From assembly GCA_947389015.1 (NCBI GenBank), contig CANDVA010000009.1, positions 51,820 through 115,819 of the forward strand: DNA of 64,000 nt, read 5' to 3'. Position 1 is the stretch's first letter; the number at the start of each line of letters is the position of its first letter. Positions 7,815 to 16,471 of this stretch are shown piece after piece. Made by a program: the position numbers and the translations under genes. Origin of the DNA: an uncultured Clostridia bacterium. GTDB lineage: Bacteria; Bacillota; Clostridia; Oscillospirales; Ruminococcaceae. The notes beneath the pieces were generated by a model that saw only the letters and a program-made list of their open reading frames with translations, made no database searches and was not told where the DNA came from.

Positions 7815-9559
7815 TATTCTTTCTTCTCCTTTAGCTTTTGTACCAGCTTCAGCAGCTCCTCGTCGGACATATCGCCGTATTGCTTGTCTTTGAGATCTCT
7901 GCCGTAATCGTTTATAACTTCTATAAAATCAGCCAGCGCCGTTTTGTCGTTGGCGAACGTGCTGTCGGTCACTATCTGCATTATTCTGCCCATTTCCCTC
8001 GCGTCAAATTCCTCGTTGAACAAAGAAATATCGGGTTCTCCGCCGTCGGCGAGCATTTTGGCAAGAAATTCATAAACGTGCTTGTTAAAAGCCGTCACAA
8101 ATTCGCCTTTAAGAGCGGAGGAAATTTTTCCCAAAGCTTCGGGATTATGATACAGATAGCATATTATCCCGCGCTCAGCCTTTTCCTCCTTAGGCATTTT
8201 CAGAGCGTCGGGGTTTATCTTGTCGGGCGCGGGATGAAGAGCGGCATTCTGCTGCTTGCGCCTTGCCATACCCTTGTTCCGCGATATCTCGCGCTCGACC
8301 GCGGTTTTGATAGTATCGGCGGGAATTGAAGATTCCCTTGCCGCGCGGCTTATGTAGACCGCCCTGTCTATGTCGTTGCTTATCTGCGCTAAGAACGTCA
8401 CCGCCTTTTTGAGATAAGCCGCCCTGCCGTCGTCGGTATTCAGGTCGAGACCTGCGGCAAGCTTGTCCATTTCGTAGGCGATAGCGCTTCCCGACTTCTC
8501 GATGAGCGACCTGAACGCCTCCGCGCCGAACCGTTTTATAAATTCATCGGGATCCTTCGCGCCGTCCATTTTCAGCACTCGCGCACGCACTCCCGCCTCG
8601 GATAGCAGATTGATACCGCGCGAGGCGGCGGCTTGTCCCGGACCGTCGCTGTCGTAGGAGAGAATGACCTCCTTTTTGCCAAGCCGCGATATCATATTCG
8701 CCTGCTGAGCCGTAAGCGACGTTCCCAGCGACGCTACCGCACTGTCAAAGCCCGCCTGATGCAAGGCGATAACGTCCATATACCCCTCGCAGAGTATAAA
8801 ATAGTCTGCCTTGGAATTTTTGGATTTATCCAGCGCAAACAGCATATCGCTCTTGTGAAATATCGGAGTTTCGGCGCTGTTAAGGTATTTAGGGATATTC
8901 TTGTCCTCCGAGAGCGTTCGTCCGCCGAAAGCCGCGACGTTTCCGCGAGTATCGAAAATCGGGAACATAACGCGGTTACGGAATTTATCGTATATCTTAT
9001 TGTTATTCGTCGCCAGCAGCGAACCGTCTGCAAGCTCGTACTCGGAATAACCCAGATTTTTCATATGGTAATGGAGGGCGTGATAATCGTTGACCGCGTA
9101 CCCCAATCCAAAACGCTTTATCGTGTGGTCGGACAATCCGCGTCTGCGAAGATAATCCAACCCCGCCGCTCCCGCGGGGGAGAAGAGCTGTTTGTGAAAA
9201 TATTTTCCCGCCTCTCGGTTCATCTCGTAAAGCCGCTGACGCTTTTTCGCCGAGCCGTCGTCCTTATCCTCGGGCATCGGCATACCCGCTCTTTGCGCCA
9301 GAAACCGCACCGCGTCCATATAGTCGAGGTTCTCAATCATTCTTATGAACGTCACCACGTCGCCACCCACTCCACAGCCAAAGCAGTGGAACAATCCCTT
9401 ATCGGGCGAAATATGGCACGACGGAGACTTTTCCGAATGAAACGGACAGCGGCACATATACGAGCCGCCGGAGCGCTTTAGCTCAACATATCCCTGAGCC
9501 ACCGACACGATATCATTTCGGTCGTGAAGCTCACGCATAAAATCCTCGGAAAGACGCAC
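7814..9559 (-). CDS. dnaG: DNA primase
   Basis: The 581-residue protein synthesises RNA primers at the replication fork. The N-terminal zinc-binding domain has the CHC2 pattern ([16 protein letters not shown] then [11 protein letters not shown], about residues 36-65). The catalytic core holds the TOPRIM motifs [10 protein letters not shown] (about 258) and [12 protein letters not shown] (about 300). The C-terminal part (about 440-581) would bind DnaB helicase. Length is normal. It sits 25 bases downstream of dgt and overlaps rpoD, an arrangement that couples replication and transcription initiation proteins. Confidence 0.97.
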   Translation of the reverse strand: MRLSEDFMRELHDRNDIVSVAQGYVELKRSGGSYMCRCPFHSEKSPSCHISPDKGLFHCFGCGVGGDVVTFIRMIENLDYMDAVRFLAQRAGMPMPEDKDDGSAKKRQRLYEMNREAGKYFHKQLFSPAGAAGLDYLRRRGLSDHTIKRFGLGYAVNDYHALHYHMKNLGYSEYELADGSLLATNNNKIYDKFRNRVMFPIFDTRGNVAAFGGRTLSEDKNIPKYLNSAETPIFHKSDMLFALDKSKNSKADYFILCEGYMDVIALHQAGFDSAVASLGTSLTAQQANMISRLGKKEVILSYDSDGPGQAAASRGINLLSEAGVRARVLKMDGAKDPDEFIKRFGAEAFRSLIEKSGSAIAYEMDKLAAGLDLNTDDGRAAYLKKAVTFLAQISNDIDRAVYISRAARESSIPADTIKTAVEREISRNKGMARRKQQNAALHPAPDKINPDALKMPKEEKAERGIICYLYHNPEALGKISSALKGEFVTAFNKHVYEFLAKMLADGGEPDISLFNEEFDAREMGRIMQIVTDSTFANDKTALADFIEVINDYGRDLKDKQYGDMSDEELLKLVQKLKEKKE

Positions 9560-9584
9560 CGTTTACCTCTTTTCTGCCAACACG

Positions 9585-10595
9585 TCACAAAATATAACCG
9601 TTATTCCAACCCCTTGGGATACACAGCTTGCTGAAATAATCCACTGCGTATTCGTCGGTCATACCGCTTATATAGTCGCCGACGGCAACCTCAAGCCCGT
9701 CCTTTTCGGCAAGCTCCTTATACAGCCGCGGCATTTCATCTTTATTATTATAAAAATACTCATACAAATACTCGACAATATGCCCGGCCTTGTCTTTTTC
9801 CGCAACAGTCGGTTCGGCTCTGTAAACGCTCTCAAACATAAAGCCGCGTAACTCGTCGAACGCCTTTTTCGTGGTCTCGTCAAACGATATCTCCACGCCG
9901 CTGTTCTCGACCAGCGAGCGCACCAAGCTCGTTATACGCGCGGATTTCGTCTCCCCGAGCGTTTTCACCGGAAACTCGGGCAGATCGCTCTGTTTGATCA
10001 CACCGCCGCGTATCGCGTCTTCTATGTCATGATTTATGTACGCTATCTTGTCGCAGAACCGCACTACCCAGCCCTCTAGCGTTTTGGGCGGAACGGACGA
10101 GCCGCGGTGCGCGACAATGCCGTCCACCACCTCAAACGTGAGGTTCAGACCCTTGCCGTCCTTTTCTATGACCTCTACGACGCGCCTGCTTTGCTCGTTA
10201 TGCGCAAAACCGTTCTGGAGCAGCCTGTTCAGCACGCGCTCTCCGTCGTGACCGAACGGGGTATGCCCGAGATCGTGACCGAGCGCGATAGCCTCCGTAA
10301 GATCCTCGTTCAGTCCCAGCGCGCACGACACTGTCCGCGATATCTGGCTCACCTCGAGCGTATGCGTTAGGCGCGTGCGGTAGTGGTCGCTGTGCGGTAT
10401 CAGGAACACCTGCGTTTTGTGCTTCAGTCTGCGGAATGAATTGCAGTGAATTATTCGGTCGCGGTCGCGCTGAAAATCGGTGCGGAAATCGCACGGTTTC
10501 TCGTATACCCTGCGCCCGCGGCTGTTCTCGGACTTACACGCATATTCGCTCAGAATACGGCGTTCGTTTTCCATAATGCGTTCACGCGGCAGCAC
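9585..10595 (-). CDS. dgt: dGTP triphosphohydrolase (HD domain)
   Basis: The HD-superfamily enzyme hydrolyses dGTP (or other dNTPs) to the nucleoside and triphosphate. Metal-binding motifs are visible: RNSFRRL-like start CNSFRRLKHKTQVF, RLTHTLEVSQ (first His) and ALGHDLGHTPFGHDGE (HD pair), followed by a distal KIAYINHDIEDA Asp. The ORF track starts at 10652, but I choose GTG at 10595 because AAAGGAGTGAGAGCA precedes it; that gives 336 aa, normal for the short bacterial family. It lies upstream of dnaG with a 25-base gap and downstream of yigZ with a 69-base gap, so the genes are probably one transcript. Confidence 0.93.
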   Translation of the reverse strand: MLPRERIMENERRILSEYACKSENSRGRRVYEKPCDFRTDFQRDRDRIIHCNSFRRLKHKTQVFLIPHSDHYRTRLTHTLEVSQISRTVSCALGLNEDLTEAIALGHDLGHTPFGHDGERVLNRLLQNGFAHNEQSRRVVEVIEKDGKGLNLTFEVVDGIVAHRGSSVPPKTLEGWVVRFCDKIAYINHDIEDAIRGGVIKQSDLPEFPVKTLGETKSARITSLVRSLVENSGVEISFDETTKKAFDELRGFMFESVYRAEPTVAEKDKAGHIVEYLYEYFYNNKDEMPRLYKELAEKDGLEVAVGDYISGMTDEYAVDYFSKLCIPRGWNNGYIL

Positions 10596-10664
10596 TGCTC
10601 TCACTCCTTTTTTGCTCTCTGTAAATATATACAATTTTCGACCTCGACACACCTTTTTTTATCA

Positions 10665-11300
10665 TCAAAAATCGGCGTTTTGCGCAAAATCAAACCAATC
10701 TTTTTGTTTACTTTCCACAACGATCTTACCGTTGCAGCTGTCGATCAGCTTATCTTTCAGCTTATCGGAAAGCTCATCGCGAACATTGAGCGTTATCGCA
10801 ACATGGTCGGCGAACTCCTCCGAGAGCACCCTTACGTCGTGCTCGACAAATATCTGCGGAAGCCTGCCGTACAGTGAATAGTCCACCGAAAGCTCAAGCT
10901 GCTCCGCAAGCGCCATAACCTTGATCTTCGACGTATCGACCGCGTCCTTAGCGCCGCGCGTGTACGCCCGAACAAGACCGCCCGCGCCGAGAAGCACGCC
11001 GCCGAAGTAGCGTGTCACAACACACACGACATCTGTCAGCTCTTCCTTACGGAGAACCTCGTAAATCGGCACGCCCGCCGTTCCCGAAGGCTCGCCGTCG
11101 TCGCTATGACGAGCTGCGGAGTTTTCACGGAGGATATACGCGTAGCAGTTGTGAGTTGCCTTGCGGTGCATAGCGCGTATCTCGTTTATGAACTCGACCG
11201 CCTGCTCCTCGGTCTCAACGGGCGCGAGGTAGCCGATAAACTCTGATTTTTTCTCGATAAACCGCGCTTCGCAGCGTTCGGCGATCGTTTTGTAGTCCAA
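10665..11300 (-). CDS. yigZ: YigZ/IMPACT family protein
   Basis: The 211-residue protein has the UPF0029 (Impact) N-terminal domain with KKSEFIGYLAPV, ATHNCYAY, SDDGEPSGTAGVP and TRYFGGVLLGAGGLVRAY, followed by the C-terminal ferredoxin-like DUF1949 domain. Eukaryotic IMPACT affects Gcn2 signalling; the bacterial role is not settled. The start is TTG at 11300, six bases after AAGGAG. The gene heads the dgt-dnaG-rpoD run or joins the Nudix gene upstream. Confidence 0.92.
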   Translation of the reverse strand: MDYKTIAERCEARFIEKKSEFIGYLAPVETEEQAVEFINEIRAMHRKATHNCYAYILRENSAARHSDDGEPSGTAGVPIYEVLRKEELTDVVCVVTRYFGGVLLGAGGLVRAYTRGAKDAVDTSKIKVMALAEQLELSVDYSLYGRLPQIFVEHDVRVLSEEFADHVAITLNVRDELSDKLKDKLIDSCNGKIVVESKQKDWFDFAQNADF

Positions 11301-11330
11301 TGGTTTCTCCTTAATACAGTAAATTAGAAT

Positions 11331-11819
11331 TTATCTATCCCGTTCTTCAACGATATGAATGATCTTGTCTTCACATAAAATTTGATGAATGAACTCTTTA
11401 ATAAATGTTGGCTTAATTTCATATTGCTCTATTTTATCAATAGGCAGCCATACTAATTCTTCGCCTAAGTCTGTTATGCCTCGTAACAAATTTAAATCGT
11501 CATTTTTAAATTTCATATAATAATAAAATTCAAGAGTGTGGCAGTCAAATCCGTCAATATTCCCGCCAATGCCCTTAAAAAAAATCTCACACACAACCGC
11601 AAGACGTTCGGCACACATTTGAATTCCCGTTTCTTCACATATTTCTCTTTCTATACATGATTTTGATGTTTCTCCCATATTAACAGCGCCGCCGACCATA
11701 TAATAATAATCGCCAAAGTTACTTTTTACAAACAGCATTTTATTATCATATATTATAATCGCACCTGTACGGTATCTAAATCGATTGTTTCCTTTTACCA
11801 ATTTGCAATCGTACTCCAT
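11331..11819 (-). CDS. Nudix hydrolase
   Basis: The 162-residue protein has a clear Nudix box, GGAVNMGETSKSCIEREICEETGI spread over about residues 45-68, with every conserved Gly and Glu present. The family hydrolyses nucleoside diphosphates linked to another moiety; the substrate cannot be told. The gene is markedly richer in A+T (many Lys, Asn, Ile, Tyr codons ending in A/T) than yigZ or rpmE on either side, which suggests later acquisition. It is 30 bases upstream of yigZ on the same strand. Confidence 0.88.
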   Translation of the reverse strand: MEYDCKLVKGNNRFRYRTGAIIIYDNKMLFVKSNFGDYYYMVGGAVNMGETSKSCIEREICEETGIQMCAERLAVVCEIFFKGIGGNIDGFDCHTLEFYYYMKFKNDDLNLLRGITDLGEELVWLPIDKIEQYEIKPTFIKEFIHQILCEDKIIHIVEERDR

Positions 11820-11871
11820 ATTATTCTCCTGAATTTCTGTTTATCCGACAAAATTCGCCGCCAATGACAAC

Positions 11872-11905
11872 AAAAACTCACGCACAAAGACTTATGCGTG
11901 AGTTT
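11872..11905 (-). terminator. Terminator of rpmE
   Basis: An 11-bp perfect stem AAACTCACGCA/TGCGTGAGTTT with a ten-base loop is flanked by T-rich sequence on the minus strand (TTTTTG) and also by TTTCGTTTTT on the plus strand, so it could act in both directions. Confidence 0.8.
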
Positions 11906-11928
11906 CGTTTTTGAGAACTAAAAGCGCA

Positions 11929-12132
11929 TTACTTGCCCATATTGTAACGCTTCTTAAATCTGTCAACGCGTCCGCCGCTGTCAACCAGCTTCTGCTTACC
12001 GGTATAGAACGGATGGCACTTGGAGCAGATCTCGACCTTGATGTCCTTTTTTGTGGAACGTGTTTCTATAACGTTCCCGCAAGCGCACTTGATAGTTGTA
12101 GCCTCGTATGCGGGATGAATTCCCTCTTTCAT
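11929..12132 (-). CDS. rpmE: Ribosomal protein bL31, zinc-binding form
   Basis: The 67-residue protein begins [19 protein letters not shown] and has CxC (CAC) and CxxC (CSKC) pairs, the zinc-binding C+ form of L31. The [20 protein letters not shown] tail is typical. The ORF track starts three codons earlier at a GTG that lies inside the ribosome binding site GAGGTG, so I take the ATG at 12132. It has its own promoter and terminator. Confidence 0.96.
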   Translation of the reverse strand: MKEGIHPAYEATTIKCACGNVIETRSTKKDIKVEICSKCHPFYTGKQKLVDSGGRVDRFKKRYNMGK

Positions 12133-12173
12133 GATTGTCACCTCAATCCGTATTTACATCATAATACTTATCA

Positions 12174-12202
12174 ATTATACCACATCGATCCCGAAAAATC
12201 AA
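12174..12202 (-). promoter_or_regulatory. Sigma-A promoter of rpmE
   Basis: TTGATT and TATAAT on the minus strand are separated by 17 bases, about 42 bases upstream of the ATG. No Zur-like operator is evident. Confidence 0.8.
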
Positions 12203-12246
12203 GTGTTTTTTGAAATTTTATTATGACAATTTGTAGAATTTAAGGT

Positions 12247-13962
12247 TTAAAATCCAATGATTTTTGTGAAATCCGCCGACAGCTTCTCCTGAAGCGCTAC
12301 CGCCGCAGACTTATCCGCGCCCTTTGTGGTGTAGTAAACCTTGATCTTGGGCTCGGTACCCGAGGGTCTTATGATAACGGAAGCGTCGTCTGCGAGATTG
12401 TAGGTGATAACGTCCGACTTCGGCAGAGTAACGGCGCTTGTAGAGCCGTCCGACATGGTCTTTACGGACGTGGTGTAGTCGGTAACCGCAAGAACGTCCA
12501 GATCGCCGATAGTCTTGGGAGCGTTCGCGCGAAGCCCCGCCATGATCTCCTTCATGCGCTCCATTCCCGAAGCGCCCTCGCAGGTGAAATTGCCGAGCTT
12601 GTTAAAGTATACGCCGTACTCGTCGTACATCTTTTTGCGCGCCTCAATGAGTGTAACGCCCTTTGTGCGGTAGTACGCCGCCATTTCACAGATGAGCATG
12701 GAAGCCACGACAGCGTCCTTGTCGCGGACATAGCCGCCCGCCAGATAGCCGTAGCTCTCCTCAAAGCCGAAGATGTAGCGGTTCTCCTCGCCGTCTTTTT
12801 CAAGCAGACCGATCTGCTCGCCGATAAATTTGAAGCCCGTCAGAACCTCGCGAAGCTCCACGCCGTACTTAGCGCAGATCGCCTTGGTGATATCCGAGGT
12901 AACGATAGTCTTTACCGCAACGGGATTTTTGGGCATTTTGCCGAGAGCGATGCGCTCCTTGCAGATGTACTCGAGTAACAGCGCGCCTGTTTCGTTGCCC
13001 GTAAACAGCTCGTAGTGGTCTCCGTCGGGAACGGCGATACCAACGCGGTCACAATCGGGATCGGTAGCCAACAGCAGATCGGGCTTCTCCTTTTCGCAGA
13101 GATTAAGACCGCACTGAAGAGCCTCGCGTATCTCGGGATTCGGAAACGGACAGGTCGGGAAGTTTCCGTCGGGATTTTCCTGCTCGGGAACAACCACAAC
13201 GTCCTTAACGCCTATCTCCTTGAGAATACGGCGTACAGGCTTGTTGCCCGTACCGTTAAGGGGAGTGTATACGACCTTAAGGTTGCTGGTAGGCACAAGG
13301 TCGCTGTGCAGGCTCTGCTCGCGAACCTTTGCGATGTACTCGTCGATAACGGAATCGTCGATATAGGAAACGCCGCCGTCGGTAACAGCTTTATCGAAGT
13401 CAACGGACTTCACGCCGCCGAAAATATCTATCTTGTTTATCTTGGACAAAACGATATCAGCCGCTTCAAGAGTAAGCTGGCAGCCGTCCGAGCCGTAAAC
13501 CTTGTAACCGTTGTACTTAGCGGGGTTGTGAGACGCGGTAACGACGATACCCGCGCCGCATTTCAGCTTGCGTACTGCCCACGAAAGCATGGGGGTAGGC
13601 ATAAGTTCCTTATAGATATGTACCTTGATACCGTTCGCTGCAAGCACCTCAGCGGCGCTCTTGGCGAAGTAGCTCGACTTGTTGCGGCTGTCGTAAGCGA
13701 TGGCTACACTTTTCTCAACGCCGTTTTCTAGGATGTACTCGGCAAGTCCTTGAGTAGCCTTCTTTACGGTATACACATTCATGCGGTTGGTTCCCGCGCC
13801 GATAACGCCGCGCAATCCGCCCGTACCGAATTCGAGATCGCGGTAAAAGCGGTCGTTCTTGCCCTCCTCGTCGGCGGAAACGCTCTCCAGCTCGACCTTG
13901 AGGTCGGGATCTGCCACAGCCTTGTCCAGCCACAGCTCATACATTTTCTGAATATCTGCCAT
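12247..13962 (-). CDS. pgcA: Phosphoglucomutase/phosphomannomutase (alpha-D-phosphohexomutase)
   Basis: The 571-residue cytoplasmic enzyme interconverts glucose 1- and 6-phosphate. All four phosphohexomutase signatures are present: the phosphoserine loop VTASHNPAKYNG (about 140), the metal loop TDPDCDRVG (about 300), the sugar-specificity loop GFEESYGYL (about 400), and the phosphate-binding loop RPSGTEPKIKVYY (about 545). Length matches the long PgcA/PGM2-like clade. ATG follows AGGAGGTTTCTTCTT. It is transcribed alone from a good promoter with a palindrome directly upstream of the -35 box. Confidence 0.95.
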   Translation of the reverse strand: MADIQKMYELWLDKAVADPDLKVELESVSADEEGKNDRFYRDLEFGTGGLRGVIGAGTNRMNVYTVKKATQGLAEYILENGVEKSVAIAYDSRNKSSYFAKSAAEVLAANGIKVHIYKELMPTPMLSWAVRKLKCGAGIVVTASHNPAKYNGYKVYGSDGCQLTLEAADIVLSKINKIDIFGGVKSVDFDKAVTDGGVSYIDDSVIDEYIAKVREQSLHSDLVPTSNLKVVYTPLNGTGNKPVRRILKEIGVKDVVVVPEQENPDGNFPTCPFPNPEIREALQCGLNLCEKEKPDLLLATDPDCDRVGIAVPDGDHYELFTGNETGALLLEYICKERIALGKMPKNPVAVKTIVTSDITKAICAKYGVELREVLTGFKFIGEQIGLLEKDGEENRYIFGFEESYGYLAGGYVRDKDAVVASMLICEMAAYYRTKGVTLIEARKKMYDEYGVYFNKLGNFTCEGASGMERMKEIMAGLRANAPKTIGDLDVLAVTDYTTSVKTMSDGSTSAVTLPKSDVITYNLADDASVIIRPSGTEPKIKVYYTTKGADKSAAVALQEKLSADFTKIIGF

Positions 13963-14003
13963 AAGAAGAAACCTCCTGAAAAAATATTTATAATAACGAT
14001 TAC

Positions 14004-14055
14004 ATTATAACATATTTATTTTGGAATTTCAATAGTTTTGTAAATAATTTACAAA
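14004..14055 (-). promoter_or_regulatory. Promoter of pgcA with an upstream 19-bp palindrome
   Basis: TTGAAA (14027-14032) and TATAAT (14004-14009) are separated by 17 bases on the minus strand. A perfect 9-1-9 palindrome TTTGTAAATAATTTACAAA occupies 14037-14055, centred about 17 bases upstream of the -35 box, where an activator would bind. The promoter is well supported; the operator role is inferred. Confidence 0.75.
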
Positions 14056-14104
14056 GTTTTTCATGGAAATCGGCAATTTTTTTATGGTATTGTTAAGTTA
14101 ATAC

Positions 14105-14141
14105 TTAAAAACAGCACCTCACGATATTTGTGCGGTGCTGT
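14105..14141 (-). terminator. Rho-independent terminator of the ECF operon
   Basis: On the minus strand ACAGCACC/GGTGCTGT is followed by TTTTTAAG. It starts eight bases after the stop of the 560-aa membrane protein. Confidence 0.82.
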
Positions 14142-14148
14142 CATTAAA

Positions 14149-15831
14149 TCATCCGTTCGGATAGGATACCGTAGCCGTGCCGTTTTTCATATCAAACGTT
14201 ATCTCGTAGCCGTATACGGGATCGACGAACGTCGTGCCCTCCTTATGCGCAAAGCTCTCCGAAACGCGCAGCCCCTCATTCATTCCCGCTATGCCGTCCG
14301 CCGAAACCTCAATAGTCTGAAGATAATGAAGGCTGTACCTTATCCCGTTTTCGTCCTTTCTCGTCTCATCCGCCTGATATTTCAGCTCATCGTTTGCCTT
14401 ATCCTTGACGGTATAGAAGTCTATATCAATGTCATAGAACAACGGTACGAGCTCGCTGCCGGAGGTGTCTTTATAAAGCATCATTAAAAGGTAATGTGTC
14501 TTGCCATCCGTCTCCGTTCTGAACAGTCGTATACAGCCGTCAAACAGCTGATTCTCGAACAGGAAAACGGAGCCGCATACGCCATCCGTCGGCGGCAGAT
14601 AAGCTATCATCCGCTTATCGCCGTCCTTGACGTATACGCATATTTCACCGGCCGCCCACATATTGAGCGCGTTCTCCAGCGGGAAAGAATAATGCTGTTC
14701 TCCGGGACGCTTCCGCACGTCCAACATAACAAGCGACACGGTCATGTCGCCTGCGGAGGCGGTGGATACTATCGCGCTTTCTCCGACCTCGGGATACGGA
14801 TCGTATTCAAGCTTTTCGGGATCCCAGCCCCTGAGATCGTCAAGCTTAATGTTTTCATAGCCCTCGGGCATTTGATCGGGATAGATCAACTTAGCGGTAT
14901 ACATATCGTCAAAATAAAGCTCATATCCGTATTCGGGGTCAACCAAGACCGAGTCGTCCTTCCGATAAATGCTCTCCGACGTCTGATAGCTGTACCAGCT
15001 GCTGCATATACGCTTTATGCCGTTGATATAAAACGGCTCTATACCTTTATAATGTGGATTTTTTTCCTCCATTATCTCGCCTATAATGTGTTTCGGATAA
15101 ACGGCGAAATATCTTGCTGTCATCGCATCCTTTTCGGTGTTGTAATCAATATACTGCATAAGAACGGGAAAGCCGCTTTTTCGTTCAAACAAGCGTGTAC
15201 TGCCGTCAAACAGGCACTTGCTGTGGATAAAATATTCTTGCCCGTTATAATGCTCGGAAACCTTTTCCATCATTTTCTCATACGTATACATCATTCCGTC
15301 AACATCGTTGTACTTTGCATAAAGCACGATATCCTTTGCGCCCCAGTAGTCGGTGTAGTCATAACCGTTATAGCTGTACTCTTCTCCCGGGAGCTTGGTA
15401 ATGTCGTGCAGTATAAGCGACACCGAAAGCTCGCCCAGCTCGGCGGTGGAAAAGACCGCGCTTCCTCCGAGAACGGGGTTGCTGTTGTTGATGACTTCCT
15501 CGGGGTTCCAACTTCCGGTATGCTCATCATCAACGGAAGGATAATCGCTGTCGATACTATCGGAGCTGTCCGATATATCGGAATTGTCGGATATGCCGAC
15601 AACACTCGTGCTCACGTCGGAGGTTCCGCTGTTTGGTAAAAACGTGCTGCCGTTAAAGTACCGAACAGCCGACCCCACCGCGAAAACCACGGCTATACAC
15701 GCCGCTGCGTACAATATATATTTCAGTGCGGACGAGCGTCTGACCTTATCCGTACACGGAACATCCAGAACGCCGTCGATTATGCTTTCATCTATACTGC
15801 CCATAATATCGAGAAATTCGTCCTTGGTCAT
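14149..15831 (-). CDS. Putative anti-sigma membrane protein with duplicated extracellular domain
   Basis: The 560-residue protein has a short cytoplasmic N-terminus (1-36), one transmembrane helix (about 37-58, ALKYILYAAACIAVVFAVGSA), a Ser/Asp-rich spacer (about 68-108) and a large outer part. The outer part is two related halves of about 210 residues. Each opens GxSAxxSTAxxGxxxVSLxxxDxxKxPGE and closes with SxxxxFVDPxYGYExxFDxxxTAxxxYP (first about 120-335, second about 355-560). Its ATG overlaps the stop of the ECF sigma gene as ATGA, which is the usual arrangement of a sigma factor and its anti-sigma. The ligand is unknown. The anti-sigma role is inferred from context and topology. Confidence 0.75.
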   Translation of the reverse strand: MTKDEFLDIMGSIDESIIDGVLDVPCTDKVRRSSALKYILYAAACIAVVFAVGSAVRYFNGSTFLPNSGTSDVSTSVVGISDNSDISDSSDSIDSDYPSVDDEHTGSWNPEEVINNSNPVLGGSAVFSTAELGELSVSLILHDITKLPGEEYSYNGYDYTDYWGAKDIVLYAKYNDVDGMMYTYEKMMEKVSEHYNGQEYFIHSKCLFDGSTRLFERKSGFPVLMQYIDYNTEKDAMTARYFAVYPKHIIGEIMEEKNPHYKGIEPFYINGIKRICSSWYSYQTSESIYRKDDSVLVDPEYGYELYFDDMYTAKLIYPDQMPEGYENIKLDDLRGWDPEKLEYDPYPEVGESAIVSTASAGDMTVSLVMLDVRKRPGEQHYSFPLENALNMWAAGEICVYVKDGDKRMIAYLPPTDGVCGSVFLFENQLFDGCIRLFRTETDGKTHYLLMMLYKDTSGSELVPLFYDIDIDFYTVKDKANDELKYQADETRKDENGIRYSLHYLQTIEVSADGIAGMNEGLRVSESFAHKEGTTFVDPVYGYEITFDMKNGTATVSYPNG

Positions 15832-16388
15832 AGCTCATACCCCCTCTTGGTCAGATATTCCTTCAGCTTTTTTCTAACTCTCGTGAGCGTGACGGTGACG
15901 TTGCTCTCAGTCATTCCGAGACACTGCGCGACCTCCGAAACGCTCAGGCAGCCCCAATAGCGCCTTACAAACGCCTGTCTCTGCTGCTTGGGCAGCTTAC
16001 GCAGAAACTCGTTGACCGCGTCGATAAGCTCCTTTCGCTCTGCCTCGTTCTCGATCGAGTTCCCGCCCGAAACGAAATCCTCCAGCTCGTCGAACGACAG
16101 TGCCGTTTCACCGCCGCCGCGCTTTTCGGCGTGTCTTGCCCTCAGCCGCATAAGCGCGAAATTGCGCGTTATAGCCGACGCGAACGCCGCAAGAGACCTC
16201 GGCACAGCCGGCGGTATGCTCTCCCACACACGCATATATGTATCGTTAAGGCACTCCTCCGCCTCTGTGAAGTCGCCGAGTATGCCCATCGCCGTTCTTC
16301 GGCAGATACTGCCGTACTTTTTCGAAAGCTCGGATATCGACGTTTCGTCGCGGCTCTGAAACAGCAATATTATCTTATCGTCCTCCAT
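15828..16388 (-). CDS. ECF-type sigma-70 factor
   Basis: The 186-residue protein has sigma region 2 (about 15-90: ISELSKKYGSICRRTAMGILGD, AEECLNDTYMRVWESIPP, SAITRNFALMRLR) and region 4 (about 125-180: LPKQQRQAFVRRYWGCLSVSEVA then MTESNVTVTLTRVRKKLKEYL). Regions 1 and 3 are absent, as in extracytoplasmic-function factors. ATG follows CGGGAGGTGAGCGA. It is transcribed with the overlapping membrane protein; likely it controls its own operon, but no repeated ECF promoter was recognised upstream. Confidence 0.92.
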   Translation of the reverse strand: MEDDKIILLFQSRDETSISELSKKYGSICRRTAMGILGDFTEAEECLNDTYMRVWESIPPAVPRSLAAFASAITRNFALMRLRARHAEKRGGGETALSFDELEDFVSGGNSIENEAERKELIDAVNEFLRKLPKQQRQAFVRRYWGCLSVSEVAQCLGMTESNVTVTLTRVRKKLKEYLTKRGYEL

Positions 16389-16398
16389 TCGCTCACCT

Positions 16399-16471
16399 CC
16401 CGATAATACCTTTCTGTATATTGAGATGCGTTTTAAAACATTTTACTACACTTTTTTTAAAAATTATCGGG
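16399..16471 (-). repeat. Inverted repeat joining the coaX 3' end and the sigma gene RBS
   Basis: CCCGATAAT (ending coaX, minus strand, 16463-16471) is repeated in inverted form as ATTATCGGG immediately before the sigma gene GGAGG (16399-16407). In a read-through transcript these nine bases could pair and sit next to the ribosome binding site. It may be chance. Confidence 0.35.

Noticed and set aside
14494-15639. 381-aa plus-strand ORF
   Set aside because: Antisense to the anti-sigma-like gene; composition (His, Tyr, Arg-rich) is that of a shadow frame.
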